DNA of 55,540 bases from Xanthobacteraceae bacterium (GTDB lineage: Bacteria; Pseudomonadota; Alphaproteobacteria; Rhizobiales; Xanthobacteraceae), in NCBI GenBank assembly GCA_031291475.1, contig JARLIY010000017.1:1-55540 (forward strand). Reading direction: 5' to 3'. Shown piece by piece: positions 32,655 through 44,028 of the stretch. Below the pieces are notes generated by a model. That model was given only the letters and a program-made list of their open reading frames with translations, had not been told where the DNA came from and did not search any database. A program made the translations under genes and the position numbers. Positions within the stretch are counted from its first letter, which is position 1. Every line of letters begins with the position of its first letter.

Positions 32655-33464
32655 CTATTGATAAAATTCCGGCGACCTTTTCTGCGTGCTGCTTTGCTGG
32701 CTATCGTGGTTGATCCAGAGCTGCGCGTGGTCTTTCGCCACAATGTCGGCGATGCGATCCATCGACGCGAGGGTCTGCTCCTTGCTGGTATTCATCGACG
32801 GCACGCGGCGATGATCCCAGTTGTCCTTGAAATGGGCGGCGTCGCCCGAGAGCACCACCGCGCCGGTTTTCGGCAATCTCACCAACAAGGATTGGTGTCC
32901 CGGGGTGTGCCCGGGCGTCGATATGATCACGACGGAGCCGTCGCCGAAGACGTCGTGATCGCCTTCGAGCAGGGTCGCCGGGTGATTGGGATTAAAGCGC
33001 GGCGTGCCGTCGGCGTTCGGCCAATCATATTCGGCCTTCTGCACGTAGAGCATGACCTGCGGGAACAATTCGACATTGCCGATATGGTCCGGGTGGGTGT
33101 GCGAGATCCCCATCGCCGTGATGTCCGACGGCTTGAGCCCGAGCTCGGCGAGTTGGGCGGCCAGAGTTTTGGCGCGTTTCATGACAAAACCGAAGGCGCC
33201 GTTTACGCCCTCAGGCTTGGTCGCGATCGCGTCGGCAAGTCCGGTGTCCCAGAGGAACCAGTCCTGCGCGTGATGGATGAGGTAGCAATTGTTGGAAACT
33301 TCGATCGGCACGCCGACATTCACGCCCGGCGACCAGCGCGATTGATCGGGCGCGGAGATGTGGCCGCAATCGAGGATGTAGAGCTTATCTGCCCCGGCAG
33401 CGGCCGCGGGCAGCGCGCCGAAGGCCGCGGCACAGGCGGCAGCAGCAAAGTAAGCAAGCCTCAT
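32655..33464 (-). CDS. Exported metallo-beta-lactamase-fold hydrolase, AHL-lactonase-like
   Basis: The 269-residue protein has a signal peptide (AAAACAAAFGALPAAAAGA). The metal motif GISHTHPDHIGN (H-x-H-x-D-H), the later IISTPGHTPGHQSLLV and LSGDAAH, and a C-terminal WINHDSQQ supply the di-zinc ligands of AttM/AiiA-like lactonases. It could open N-acyl-homoserine lactones in the periplasm, although other lactones are possible. It lies 11 bases upstream of the broken ybjN gene on the same strand. Confidence 0.85.
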   Translation of the reverse strand: MRLAYFAAAACAAAFGALPAAAAGADKLYILDCGHISAPDQSRWSPGVNVGVPIEVSNNCYLIHHAQDWFLWDTGLADAIATKPEGVNGAFGFVMKRAKTLAAQLAELGLKPSDITAMGISHTHPDHIGNVELFPQVMLYVQKAEYDWPNADGTPRFNPNHPATLLEGDHDVFGDGSVVIISTPGHTPGHQSLLVRLPKTGAVVLSGDAAHFKDNWDHRRVPSMNTSKEQTLASMDRIADIVAKDHAQLWINHDSQQSSTQKRSPEFYQ

Positions 33465-33491
33465 GACTTTCCTCCCTTGACGTTTGCACCC

Positions 33492-34895
33492 TCACGTGGC
33501 TAGCGCCGCCAGGATGCGCGCCCAGCTGCGAATGCCTTTGTGGAAGCATTTGACGTCGAACTTCTCGTTCGGCGAATGCACGCGGTCGTCATCGAGGGCG
33601 AAACCGACCATCAGGGAGTCCATGCCGAGCACGGTCTTGAAATCGCCGACGATAGGAATCGAGCCGCCGGCGCCGATCGTCACCGCTTTCTTGCCCCACT
33701 CCTCGGCAAGCGCGGCGCGAGCCTTGGCCAGCGCCGGATTGTCGAACGCCACGTCGAAGGCCGGCGCGCTGGTGAAATTGCCGAACTCCACCGTGCAATC
33801 GGCCGGTACGCGCGCACGCACGAAACCGCGGAAGGCGGCGCGGATCTTGTCCGGGTCCTGCGCGCCGACCAGACGGAAGGAGACTTTGGCCAGCGCTTTA
33901 CCGGGAATGACGGTCTTGGCGCCCTCCCCGGTATAACCACCGACGATGCCGTTGACCTCCGCCGTCGGCCGCGTGGAGATTTGTTCGATCAGCATGCGGT
34001 CCTTCTCGCCGGCCGGAATTTTCAGGCCAATTGGGCCGAGGAATTTCTCCGGCGTCAGCTTGAGCCCGGCGAGATCGGCCTTGATGTCGGGCGGCAGCTC
34101 GCGAACGCCGTCGTAGAAGCCGGGAATTGCAACCGACCCGTCCGGCTTGTGCATCGCCGCGATGATATTGGCGAGGACGTGGATCGGATTGCGCGCCGCG
34201 CCGCCGAACAGCCCGGAATGCAGGTCGCGATCGGCGCAGGTGAGCCTGACTTCCTCGTAAACGAGCCCGCGGAGCGACGTGGTGATCGAGGGCGTTTCCG
34301 CATCCCACATGCCGGTGTCGCAAACCAGCGCCAGGTCGCGCTTGAACTCGGCGGCGTTATCGCGGACGAAATCGAACAGGTGCTTCGAGCCGCACTCCTC
34401 TTCGCCCTCGATCATCATGGTGATGTCGAGCGGCAGCTTGCCGGTGACCGCCTTGAACGCGCGGCACGCTTCGACGAAGGTCATGGCCTGGCCTTTGTCG
34501 TCGCAGGCGCCGCGGGCGACGATGATCTTTCGCCCCTTTTCGAGCGTCTCAAGGCGCGGCTCGAATGGCGGCGTCTTCCACAGTTCGAGCGGATCGACCG
34601 GCTGCACGTCGTAATGGCCGTAGAACAGCACGCGCGGCGCGCGGCCGTCGGACGCCCCGTTGCCGACCTTGCCGATGACGATGGGGTGACCCTCGGTTGG
34701 GCGCAGGCTGGTCTCGAAGCCCAAGCTGCGCAGATCGGCGGCGACATGTTCCGCTGCTTTGCGGCATTGCGGGGCGTAGGCGGGGTCGGTGGACACCGAC
34801 TGGATGCGCAAAAGCGCGAACAGGCGCTCGAGACTTCCCTCGAGATCGCGGTCGATGCGGTCGAGCACCGCAGCCAGGGTTTCGGATGCTGTCAT
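33492..34895 (-). CDS. M20/M25/M40 family metallo-dipeptidase
   Basis: The 467-residue enzyme carries VLFYGHYDVQPVDPLELWK (first zinc ligand), IIVARGACDDKGQAM (bridging Asp), MMIEGEEECGSKHL (catalytic Glu-Glu) and ALVCDTGMW. A dimerisation domain lies near residues 210-340, and the final zinc ligand is in the C-terminal SPNEKFDV stretch. It is the carnosinase/DapE-like dipeptidase group. It is five bases upstream of the HerA-like stop on the same strand but each probably has its own transcript start. Confidence 0.94.
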   Translation of the reverse strand: MTASETLAAVLDRIDRDLEGSLERLFALLRIQSVSTDPAYAPQCRKAAEHVAADLRSLGFETSLRPTEGHPIVIGKVGNGASDGRAPRVLFYGHYDVQPVDPLELWKTPPFEPRLETLEKGRKIIVARGACDDKGQAMTFVEACRAFKAVTGKLPLDITMMIEGEEECGSKHLFDFVRDNAAEFKRDLALVCDTGMWDAETPSITTSLRGLVYEEVRLTCADRDLHSGLFGGAARNPIHVLANIIAAMHKPDGSVAIPGFYDGVRELPPDIKADLAGLKLTPEKFLGPIGLKIPAGEKDRMLIEQISTRPTAEVNGIVGGYTGEGAKTVIPGKALAKVSFRLVGAQDPDKIRAAFRGFVRARVPADCTVEFGNFTSAPAFDVAFDNPALAKARAALAEEWGKKAVTIGAGGSIPIVGDFKTVLGMDSLMVGFALDDDRVHSPNEKFDVKCFHKGIRSWARILAALAT

Positions 34896-34899
34896 GACG

Positions 34900-36552
34900 T
34901 CACCTTCTCATCACGCCGCCGAGCGCGCCGCGTATCACGGCCTTGCCCAGCGTGCCCGCGGTCTTGCTGCCGGTCGATTTGGTGAGTTCGGCGGCGACCT
35001 GGGCACCGATGCCGACGGCGACCGCACGCGCGACGTTGCGGGCCACCTGCTGCGAGGTCGTCAGTGGCGTTCCGCGCTTTCGGCCGATACCGAAGACGTT
35101 GCGGAAGCCTTCACCCATTTTGTGCAGGACGCCGCCCGATTCCAACGGCGGCGCCGGAGCGCCCGGTTGGCCCGGAATGGCGGGCGCGCCGGCTTGACCG
35201 GAAGGCGGGCCCGCAGGCGGCAGCGCGCCGCCTTCGGCCAGGCGTTTTTGCAGAATTTCATAGGCGGAATGCGGGGCGATGGCCTGCTCGTATTTGCCTT
35301 TGAGCGGGCTTTTGTCGATCACCGCCTTGCGTTCGTCGGCCGCCACCGGACCGATACGCGCCGATGGCGGCCGGATGAGCGTGCGATCGACCATCGCCGG
35401 CGTGCCGTTGCCTTCGAGAAACGACACCAACGCCTCGCCCTTGCCGAGCTCCATGATGACTTGCGCGGTGTTGAGATTGGGGTTCGGCCGAAACGTCTGC
35501 GCCGCCGCGGTCACGGCTTTCTGGTCGCGCGGGGTGAATGCCCGCAGCGCGTGCTGCACCCGGTTGCCCAATTGGTCCAACACCTTATCGGGCACGTCGA
35601 GCGGGTTCTGGGTCACGAAATAGACCCCGACGCCCTTGGAGCGGATCAGGCGCACAACTTGCTCAACTTTTTCGAGCAGCTCCTTGGGCGCTTCGCTGAA
35701 TAGAAGATGCGCCTCGTCGAAGAAGAACACGAGCTTCGGCTTCGCGGGGTCGCCGACCTCCGGCAGTTTCTCGAACAGCTCGGAGAGCAACCACAGCAGA
35801 AAGGTGGCGTAGAGCCGCGGGCTCGCCATCAGCTTGTCCGCCGCGAGCACGTTGATGATGCCGCGGCCGCTCTTGGGGTCGGTCTTCATCAGATCGCCGA
35901 CGGCCAGCGCCGGCTCGCCGAAAAATTTCGCGCCGCCCTGGTTCTCGAGCACGAGCAGCTGCCGTTGCACGGCGCCGACCGCCGTCACGGCGACATTACC
36001 GTAGCGGCCGGCGATCTCCTTCGCATTCTTCGACAGGTAGGCCAGCAACTCGCGCAGATCGTTGAGACCGACAAGCCCGTCGATTTCGAGCGCCTTCAAT
36101 TCGGGATCATCGTCCGCATAACGAAATGCGATGTTGATGACGCCTTCCTCGACGTCATTGAGTTCAAGCATGCGCGAAATCAGAAGCGGCCCCATCTCGA
36201 ACACGGTGGCGCGGATCGGATGACCCTCGACGCCGAACAAATCCCAGAAAATCACGGGGAATTCCTCGGGCGCATAGTCGAAGCCTAAGTCCTTGGCCCG
36301 CTTGATGAAATCAGGCTTGGCCTCGCCGCTTGCGGCAATGCCCGAAAGGTCGCCCTTGACGTCGGCGGCGAACACCGGAACGCCGGCCCGCGAGAAGCCT
36401 TCGGCCAGGACTTGGAGCGACACCGTCTTGCCGGTGCCGGTCACGCCCGCGACGAGGCCGTGTCGGTTGGCGAGAGCGAGCGCGAGATATTGATCGCCTG
36501 TGCTCTCGCCTTTGCCGACAAAAATTTTTCCGTCTCGATCCGGACTCGGCAT
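34900..36552 (-). CDS. HerA-like ATPase of the YjgR (DUF853) family
   Basis: The 550-residue protein starts at the ATG at 36552. It has Walker A GLVAGVTGTGKTVSLQVLAEG, DVKGDLSG (HerA motif), Walker B KLVFFFDEAHLLFSEAPKELL, and VYFVTQNPLDVPDKVLDQLGNR. A Pro/Gly-rich linker (about residues 455-490) precedes a C-terminal helical glycine-zipper segment (TLGKAVIRGALGGVMRR). YjgR proteins are uncharacterised ATPases related to DNA translocases such as HerA and VirB4. No nuclease partner (NurA) is nearby. Confidence 0.93.
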   Translation of the reverse strand: MPSPDRDGKIFVGKGESTGDQYLALALANRHGLVAGVTGTGKTVSLQVLAEGFSRAGVPVFAADVKGDLSGIAASGEAKPDFIKRAKDLGFDYAPEEFPVIFWDLFGVEGHPIRATVFEMGPLLISRMLELNDVEEGVINIAFRYADDDPELKALEIDGLVGLNDLRELLAYLSKNAKEIAGRYGNVAVTAVGAVQRQLLVLENQGGAKFFGEPALAVGDLMKTDPKSGRGIINVLAADKLMASPRLYATFLLWLLSELFEKLPEVGDPAKPKLVFFFDEAHLLFSEAPKELLEKVEQVVRLIRSKGVGVYFVTQNPLDVPDKVLDQLGNRVQHALRAFTPRDQKAVTAAAQTFRPNPNLNTAQVIMELGKGEALVSFLEGNGTPAMVDRTLIRPPSARIGPVAADERKAVIDKSPLKGKYEQAIAPHSAYEILQKRLAEGGALPPAGPPSGQAGAPAIPGQPGAPAPPLESGGVLHKMGEGFRNVFGIGRKRGTPLTTSQQVARNVARAVAVGIGAQVAAELTKSTGSKTAGTLGKAVIRGALGGVMRR

Positions 36553-36748
36553 CAATCGTTTCCTTCACCCGCTACGTCGCAGTACGGATCGCAGTCACAG
36601 AACCGCGCCCCTGAAATTTTTATAGTGCGCGGGCCTGGTAATTGCCACCGGCCGCGCCGCCTCCGGCAGACCGAGCATCTTGTCATGCCGCGCGCGAATG
36701 TACATTATGGCGACAACGTGCCGAGGCTTCGGGGCTGGCGAGGGGATT

Positions 36749-37074
36749 ATGGACGAGTTGATCGGGCGTCTCGTCGCCGATGTCGGCGTCGATCGCAACG
36801 CCGCCGAGACAGTCGTCGGAATTATCCTCGACTTCCTCGCTAAGGAAGGCCCGCCCGACAAAGTGCAGGCGGTGCTGGCAAAGCTGCCGGGAGCCCGACC
36901 TCTCATGGAGAAGGCCGCCGGCGATGGCGGCGGCGTGGTGGGCGCCGGCATGCGCATGATGGGCGCGGGGCTCAGCATGGGGGGCAATTCATCGCTTATG
37001 CACGCGAGAAAGTCGGTAAGGACGCGCTTAGCGGGATCGTCGGCGCGATTCCCGGTCTCTCGCAGTTCATTTGA
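36749..37074 (+). pseudogene. DUF2267/DUF2780-like gene with a C-terminal frameshift
   Basis: The frame opened at 36749 (GCGAGGGG upstream) encodes LIGRLVADVGVDRNAAETVVGIILDFLAKEG, VQAVLAKLPGARP and a Gly-rich linker, typical of this family. At a run of six G (36979-36984) the frame departs into an arginine-rich tail. In the next frame the expected family ending is present, QFIAYAREKVGKDALSG then IVGAIPGLSQFI, with TGA at 37072-37074. One additional G in the run would join the two parts into a protein of about 108 residues. It may be a mutation, slippage at a homopolymer or a sequence error. Confidence 0.75.
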
Positions 37075-37129
37075 GTAGGAATGGGCACGTGGCTGCCGCG
37101 CGGAATTCGCGCGGTTGGAGGGGACAGCG

Positions 37130-37537
37130 ATGGGGTACCCCATCACCGATATTCGCGGCATCGGCGCCGATACGGCCGTCATTCTAAAGTCCGAAGGAAT
37201 CCGTACGACGGTCGGACTGCTGCGCCTAGCGAAGACGCCAAAGCAGCGGCTCAAGATTGCCGAGAAGGTCGGCACCGACGACAAGCTCGTTCTCGACTGG
37301 GTGACGGCTGCCGACCGCATGCGTGTCAAAGGCGTCGGCTGGGAATATGCTGAGCTGTTGCGCGCCGCCGGCGTCAAGACGGTGAAGGAGCTCAAGTTCC
37401 GCAACCCGCAGAAGCTTGTGGATCAGATGACGGAAGCCAATTCCAAGCGCAAGCTGGTGCGCCTGTTGCCGTCGGTGGGCACGGTCAGCCGCTGGATCGA
37501 GAACGCCAAGAAGCTGCCGCCCGTCATTCGCTATTGA
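37130..37537 (+). CDS. DUF4332 domain protein
   Basis: The 135-residue product starts at the ATG at 37130 (GGAGGGGACA upstream). It opens with YPITDIRGIGADTAVILKSEGI and has a second helix-hairpin-helix in VKGVGWEYAELLRAAGVKTVKEL. Paired helix-hairpin-helix units of this kind form DUF4332, thought to bind DNA or proteins. The downstream folP gene is in the same direction but follows a repeat. Confidence 0.88.
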   Translation: MGYPITDIRGIGADTAVILKSEGIRTTVGLLRLAKTPKQRLKIAEKVGTDDKLVLDWVTAADRMRVKGVGWEYAELLRAAGVKTVKELKFRNPQKLVDQMTEANSKRKLVRLLPSVGTVSRWIENAKKLPPVIRY

Positions 37538-37582
37538 TCGCCGCCAAGTCCGCGCTTGCGCTAATCCAGTCAGCCTTGCCGC

Positions 37583-37613
37583 CGCCTGGATTGCTTCGCT
37601 TCGCGTGCAATGA
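37583..37613. repeat. Short dispersed repeat fragment (GGATTGCTTCG type)
   Basis: CCTGGATTGCTTCGCTTCGC followed by GTGCAATGAC shares CTGGATTGCTTC and GCAATGAC with the larger element at 51868-52024. It lies immediately before the folP start and probably represents one arm of that dispersed palindromic family. Confidence 0.55.
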
Positions 37614-37627
37614 CACTCTCTCTGGCG

Positions 37628-38506
37628 ATGAAAACGGCTAACCACATGGCGATCCACTTGAATCCTAAGAGCTTTTCCGCCTCGGGACCGCGTAGCGACG
37701 CGCTGGCGCAGCTTGTCGCCAAGCGGCAGCCGCTGGTCATGGGCATCATCAATGTCACGCCGGATTCATTTTCCGACGGCGGCCAGTTTCTCGATCCGCA
37801 GGCGGCGATCGCGCAAGCGCGCCGCCTTGCCGGCGAAGGCGCCGATATCCTCGACATCGGCGCGGAATCGAGCCGCCCTTACGGCGGCGCGGTCCATGTG
37901 CCGCTGGAGGAGGAGCGCGCGCGGCTTGAGCCGGTCTTGGCCGAGGTGATCGCGCTCGGTATCCCGGTGTCCATCGATACGATGAAAGCTTCGGTCGCCG
38001 CCTGGGCGCTCGATCTGGGCGCCGCGATCGTCAACGATGTCTGGGGGTTACAGCGCGATCCCGACATGGCGCGTATAGTCGCGGAGCACGGCGTCCCGGT
38101 CGTCGTCATGCATAATCGCGAGGCCGTCGACCCGACGATCGGCATCGTCGCCGACGTGACCGCCTTCTTCCAGCGCTCGCTCGATATCGCGGCGCGCTCA
38201 GGCATCGCGCGCGAGCGCATCGTGCTCGATCCCGGCATCGGCTTCGGCAAGACTGCGGAGCAGAGCCTCCTGTGCATCGCCCGGCTCGACGCCTGGCGCA
38301 GCTTCGGCCTGCCTCTTCTAGTCGGCGCTTCGCGCAAGCGCTTCATCCATACGGTCGTGCCCTCCGATCCATTGGACCGCCTCGGTGGATCGCTCGCCGC
38401 GCACCTTTTGGCGGTCGAGAACGGCGCCGCCATCGTGCGCGTGCACGATGTGGCGCCGACCGTGCAGGCGCTCGCGGTCGCGGCGGCGATCAGGCGGCTG
38501 CGATGA
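37628..38506 (+). CDS. folP: Dihydropteroate synthase
   Basis: The 292-residue TIM-barrel enzyme joins 6-hydroxymethyl-dihydropterin diphosphate to p-aminobenzoate. PLVMGIINVTPDSFSDGGQF, ADILDIGAESSRPYGG, and VLDPGIGFGKTAEQSL (pterin site) are intact, with VGASRKRFIHTV near the sulfonamide-binding end. The start may be 37628 or 37646, neither with a strong ribosome site because a repeat lies directly upstream. It overlaps folB by four bases (ATGA). Confidence 0.96.
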   Translation: MKTANHMAIHLNPKSFSASGPRSDALAQLVAKRQPLVMGIINVTPDSFSDGGQFLDPQAAIAQARRLAGEGADILDIGAESSRPYGGAVHVPLEEERARLEPVLAEVIALGIPVSIDTMKASVAAWALDLGAAIVNDVWGLQRDPDMARIVAEHGVPVVVMHNREAVDPTIGIVADVTAFFQRSLDIAARSGIARERIVLDPGIGFGKTAEQSLLCIARLDAWRSFGLPLLVGASRKRFIHTVVPSDPLDRLGGSLAAHLLAVENGAAIVRVHDVAPTVQALAVAAAIRRLR

Positions 38507-38880
38507 GCGACACCATCTTCGTCAACGGGCTCGTGCTGCACGCCTATCACGGCGTGATGCCGCACGAGGCTAAGGTCGGACAGCCGTTCGGGCTCGATCT
38601 CGTCCTCGATATTGATCTCGCCGAGGCTTCGCGCACCGACACACTCAAGGCCACCGTGTCCTACGAAACGCTGGTGAAGATGGCGAGCGAAGCATTCTGT
38701 ACGCGCCGCTACCGGCTGGTCGAAGCCGCCGCCGGCGCGGTTGCCGAAGCGGTGCTCGACCGCTATCCGCGCGTTCGCGGCATTCGCGTCACCGTGCGCA
38801 AGCCGCACGCGCCCATCGCCGCGACCTTCGAGGATGTCGGCGTGACCATTACACGCACGCGTGAGCGCCGCCGTGGTTGA
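38503..38880 (+). CDS. folB: Dihydroneopterin aldolase
   Basis: The 125-residue enzyme converts dihydroneopterin to 6-hydroxymethyl-dihydropterin and glycolaldehyde. IFVNGLVLHAYHGVMPHEAKVGQPFGLDLVL carries the family's opening and catalytic E, then VSYETLVKM, LVEAAAGAVAEAVL and VTVRKPHAPIAATFEDVGV with the conserved Lys-Pro. It starts inside folP's stop (ATGA) and overlaps folK by 20 bases. Confidence 0.95.
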   Translation: MSDTIFVNGLVLHAYHGVMPHEAKVGQPFGLDLVLDIDLAEASRTDTLKATVSYETLVKMASEAFCTRRYRLVEAAAGAVAEAVLDRYPRVRGIRVTVRKPHAPIAATFEDVGVTITRTRERRRG

Positions 38881-39361
38881 GGCATTCATCGCGCTCGGCG
38901 GCAATGTCGGCGACGTCCGCGCGATGTTCGATCGGGCGGTCGCGATGTTGTGCGATGACGGCCCCGTACAGCTCCTTGCGCGCTCGTTCGATTACCGCAC
39001 GCCGCCCTGGGGCGTTACCGATCAGCCGCCCTTCATCAACGGCGCGATCGCGGTGACCACCACGCTGCCCCCGCACGACCTGCTGGCCCGCACCGAAGAA
39101 TGCGAGCGCGCGCTCGGCCGCAACCGTGCGCGCGAACGGCGCTGGGGGCCGCGGACCATCGATCTCGACCTCCTCGCCTATGACGACCTCGTGGTCATTG
39201 ATCGCGACCTCATCCTGCCGCATCCGCACCTGTTCGAGCGCGCCTTTGCGCTGGTGCCGCTGGCGGAGATCGCTCCCGAGCGGATGATCGCTGGCGTCCG
39301 GGTGCGCGAAGCGCTTGCGCGCGTTGACTCAAGCGGCATCGAAAAGCTTGCGCCGCGCTGA
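38861..39361 (+). CDS. folK: 2-amino-4-hydroxy-6-hydroxymethyldihydropteridine diphosphokinase
   Basis: The 166-residue kinase shows AFIALGGNVGD, FINGAIAVTTTLPPHDLL, ERRWGPRTIDLDLLAYDDL (Mg-binding Asp pair) and LPHPHLFERAFALVPLAEIAP. A GTG at 38861 or 38873 starts it inside folB. It pyrophosphorylates hydroxymethyl-dihydropterin for FolP. The three genes make an overlapping folP-folB-folK operon in which the enzymes act in the order B, K, P. Confidence 0.95.
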   Translation: MSAAVVEAFIALGGNVGDVRAMFDRAVAMLCDDGPVQLLARSFDYRTPPWGVTDQPPFINGAIAVTTTLPPHDLLARTEECERALGRNRARERRWGPRTIDLDLLAYDDLVVIDRDLILPHPHLFERAFALVPLAEIAPERMIAGVRVREALARVDSSGIEKLAPR

Positions 39362-39431
39362 TCGCCCGGCACGCCAATTGCACGAAAATGACTTGGTTGG
39401 CCTCCCCGGCCCGGCATGGCATTTTGCGGCA

Positions 39432-41264
39432 ATGACCGATACCGAAACCGTCTCGTTTGCCGCCGATTTTCCGCCCGCCGCGCGGGAGGAATGGCGCAAG
39501 CTGGTCGACGCCGTGCTCAAGGGGGCGCCGTTCGAGCGGCTTATCAGCGCCACCTATGACGGTCTCGCCATCGAGCCGCTGGCTGCCCGCCGTTCCGATG
39601 CGAAGCCGGTCGCCGGGCGCGCCGGCGCCGTGCCGTGGGACGTGCTGGCGCGGATCGATCACCCCGATCCGGCACGCGCCAACGAGATCGCGCTGCGCGA
39701 GCTTGGCAACGGCGCCAACGGTCTTTCCCTGATAATTTCCGGTTCGCCCGGCGATCACGGTTTCGCCCTGCAACCGAGCGATGAGGCGCTCGCGCGCGCG
39801 CTCGAAGGCGTGCAATTCGACGCCGGCATCGCCCTCGATATCGACCTCACACCATTCGCGCGCGACGTGCCGCAAAGGATCGCGGCGCTGGTAAAGCAGA
39901 GCGCCGATCCGGCAGCGGCAAAGGTTCGCTTCGGTTACGATCCGTTCACCGCCATCGCCATCACCGGGAAAATGCCGCAGCCCTGGAGCGAGACGGCGGC
40001 GCTGACGGCGCGGCTCGTCCGCACGCTGGCCGACGCGGGCTTCAAAGGTCCGTTCGCCGTCGGCGACGGACGCGTGGTGCATAACGCCGGCGGTTCGGAG
40101 GCGCAGGAGCTTGCCTACACACTCGCTTGCGCCGTCGGCTATTTGCGCGCACTTGAAGCCAACGGCATGGCGCTCGAAGCAGCGCGCGCCGCGATCTATT
40201 TCCGGCTGTCGGCGGACGCCGACCAGTTTTTGACGATCGCGAAATTCCGCGCGGCGCGAAAGCTGTGGGCGCGCGTCGAGGCGGCCTGCGGCCTTTCGGC
40301 AAAACCCGTCCTGATCGCCGCCGAGACCGCCTGGCGGATGATGACGCAGCGCGATCCGCATGTGAACATCCTGCGCGCGACTATCGCGGTGTTCGCGGCC
40401 GCGCTCGGCGGCGCCGACGCGATCACGGTCTTGCCGTTTACCGCGGCGTGCGGCCTGCCCGACCGTTTCGCGCGTCGCATTGCGCGAAATACTCAACTCG
40501 TCCTTGGTGAAGAATCGCATCTTGCCAAGGTCGCCGATCCGGCGGCCGGCTCCGGGGCGGTCGAAGACTTGACCGACGCCCTTTGTCAGGCGGCGTGGGC
40601 TTTGTTCCGCGACATCGAGGCGGCGGGCGGCGCAGCCGCGGCGTTGCAAAGCGGCCTCATTCAGGGCAAGGTCGCCGCGGTGCGCGAAAAGCGAGAAGCG
40701 GCGATTGCGCGCCGCCGTGATGCGCTGACCGGCGTGAGCGTATTCCCGAACTTACGCGAGGTGGAAGCCAAAGTGGACGCGTCTTTCCCGGCGGCGAAAG
40801 CGATCGCCCCTACGTCCTCAGCCGTTACGCCGCTTGTTCCGATCCGCCTCGCCGCGCCGTTCGAAGCCTTGCGCGCGGCGTCGGATGGGTTGCTGGCAAA
40901 GAGGGGCGCGCGTCCGCGGATCTTCCTCGCCACGCTCGGAACGCAAGCGGAATTCGGCCCGCGCGCCACCTTTGCCAAGAATTTTTTTGAGACCGGCGGC
41001 ATCGAAGCGGTGAGCGGCGATAACGCGAACGGCACAGCTCTCGCCTGCCTATGTTCGACCGACAAGATCTATGAGAAAGAGGCGGCCGCAAGGGCGGCGG
41101 CGCTCAAGTCCGCCGGCGTCAAGCAGCTTTATCTTGTTGGCCGGCCGGGCGAACGCGAACCCGCCTTGAAGGCTGCCGGCGTGCAATCGTTCATTTACGA
41201 GGGTTGCGACGCACTAGCGACACTCAAGGGCGCTTACGATATTCTTGGGATCGAGATCGGGTAA
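39432..41264 (+). CDS. mutA: Methylmalonyl-CoA mutase small subunit
   Basis: The 610-residue chain starts at the ATG at 39432. It has the substrate-barrel fold ([46 protein letters not shown]) and a C-terminal Rossmann domain ([27 protein letters not shown]). It lacks the D-x-H-x-x-G cobalamin motif, as expected for the non-catalytic subunit of heterodimeric mutases. It pairs with MutB encoded four bases downstream. It lies 70 bases past folK, so it probably has its own promoter. Confidence 0.94.
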   Translation: MTDTETVSFAADFPPAAREEWRKLVDAVLKGAPFERLISATYDGLAIEPLAARRSDAKPVAGRAGAVPWDVLARIDHPDPARANEIALRELGNGANGLSLIISGSPGDHGFALQPSDEALARALEGVQFDAGIALDIDLTPFARDVPQRIAALVKQSADPAAAKVRFGYDPFTAIAITGKMPQPWSETAALTARLVRTLADAGFKGPFAVGDGRVVHNAGGSEAQELAYTLACAVGYLRALEANGMALEAARAAIYFRLSADADQFLTIAKFRAARKLWARVEAACGLSAKPVLIAAETAWRMMTQRDPHVNILRATIAVFAAALGGADAITVLPFTAACGLPDRFARRIARNTQLVLGEESHLAKVADPAAGSGAVEDLTDALCQAAWALFRDIEAAGGAAAALQSGLIQGKVAAVREKREAAIARRRDALTGVSVFPNLREVEAKVDASFPAAKAIAPTSSAVTPLVPIRLAAPFEALRAASDGLLAKRGARPRIFLATLGTQAEFGPRATFAKNFFETGGIEAVSGDNANGTALACLCSTDKIYEKEAAARAAALKSAGVKQLYLVGRPGEREPALKAAGVQSFIYEGCDALATLKGAYDILGIEIG

Positions 41265-41268
41265 TCAA

Positions 41269-43440
<2,172 letters not shown>

Positions 43441-43467
43441 CCGGCAGGCCCGTTTTCGGGCTTCCGG
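43441..43467 (+). terminator. Hairpin after mutB
   Basis: GCCCG-TTTT-CGGGC (43448-43461) with outer CCGG/CCGG pairs forms a stem-loop directly after the mutB stop. It is followed by only a weak T-rich stretch. Confidence 0.6.
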
Positions 43468-43558
43468 CGATTTGATCGGGGTCAAAGCCGAAAGTTGTCC
43501 CGCGGCGTTAGTGATGTGCTGGCGCCGTTTGCCGCGTGGACCCGCAGGAGTCGAAAAC

Positions 43559-44008
43559 GTGAAAAAGCTCGCAATCCCCCATCACGCCATGGTGTTCGTC
43601 GGTGACGGGCGCAAAGCGTTGTTTCTGCGCAACGACGGCGACGAGAAATTCCTCAATCTGCGAACCGAGCGGGTGTTCGCCGACGAAAACCCGCCGACCC
43701 ACGAGCAGGGCGCCGACCGGCCGGGCGTCGGCTACGCGCCTGGCAAAACGCACCGGCGCGGCAGCGTGGAACAGACCGACTGGCATCATCTCGAGGAGCA
43801 CCGCTTCACCGCACGGGTGGCGGCGGCGCTCGAGGATTTGGTGCGCAACCGCAACGTGCCGGCGCTGGTCATTGCTGCGCCGCCGCGCACGCTCGCCGAC
43901 CTGCGCCACGCCTTCCATCCCGACGTAAAGAAGCGCATCGTCGCCGAAATTGGCAAGGACCTGACCAAGCACCCGCTGGCGGAAATCGAAACCCACCTGC
44001 TCGGCTGA
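43559..44008 (+). CDS. Host attachment protein family member
   Basis: The GTG at 43559 is preceded by CAGGAGTCG. The 149-residue product begins VKKLAIPHHAMVFVGDGRKALFLRNDGD and contains ERVFADENPPTHEQGADRPG, VEQTDWHHLEEHRFTARVAAAL and LVIAAPPRTLADLRHAF, followed by KRIVAEIGKDLTKHPLAEIE. This is the family named for an Agrobacterium protein required for attachment to host cells; it is related to the eRF1-domain or Vms1-like fold and is probably cytoplasmic. The biochemical role is unresolved. A gene of this family need not mean a host-associated life. Confidence 0.9.
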   Translation: MKKLAIPHHAMVFVGDGRKALFLRNDGDEKFLNLRTERVFADENPPTHEQGADRPGVGYAPGKTHRRGSVEQTDWHHLEEHRFTARVAAALEDLVRNRNVPALVIAAPPRTLADLRHAFHPDVKKRIVAEIGKDLTKHPLAEIETHLLG

Positions 44009-44028
44009 GCGCGCCGCTTTCGCCGGGC

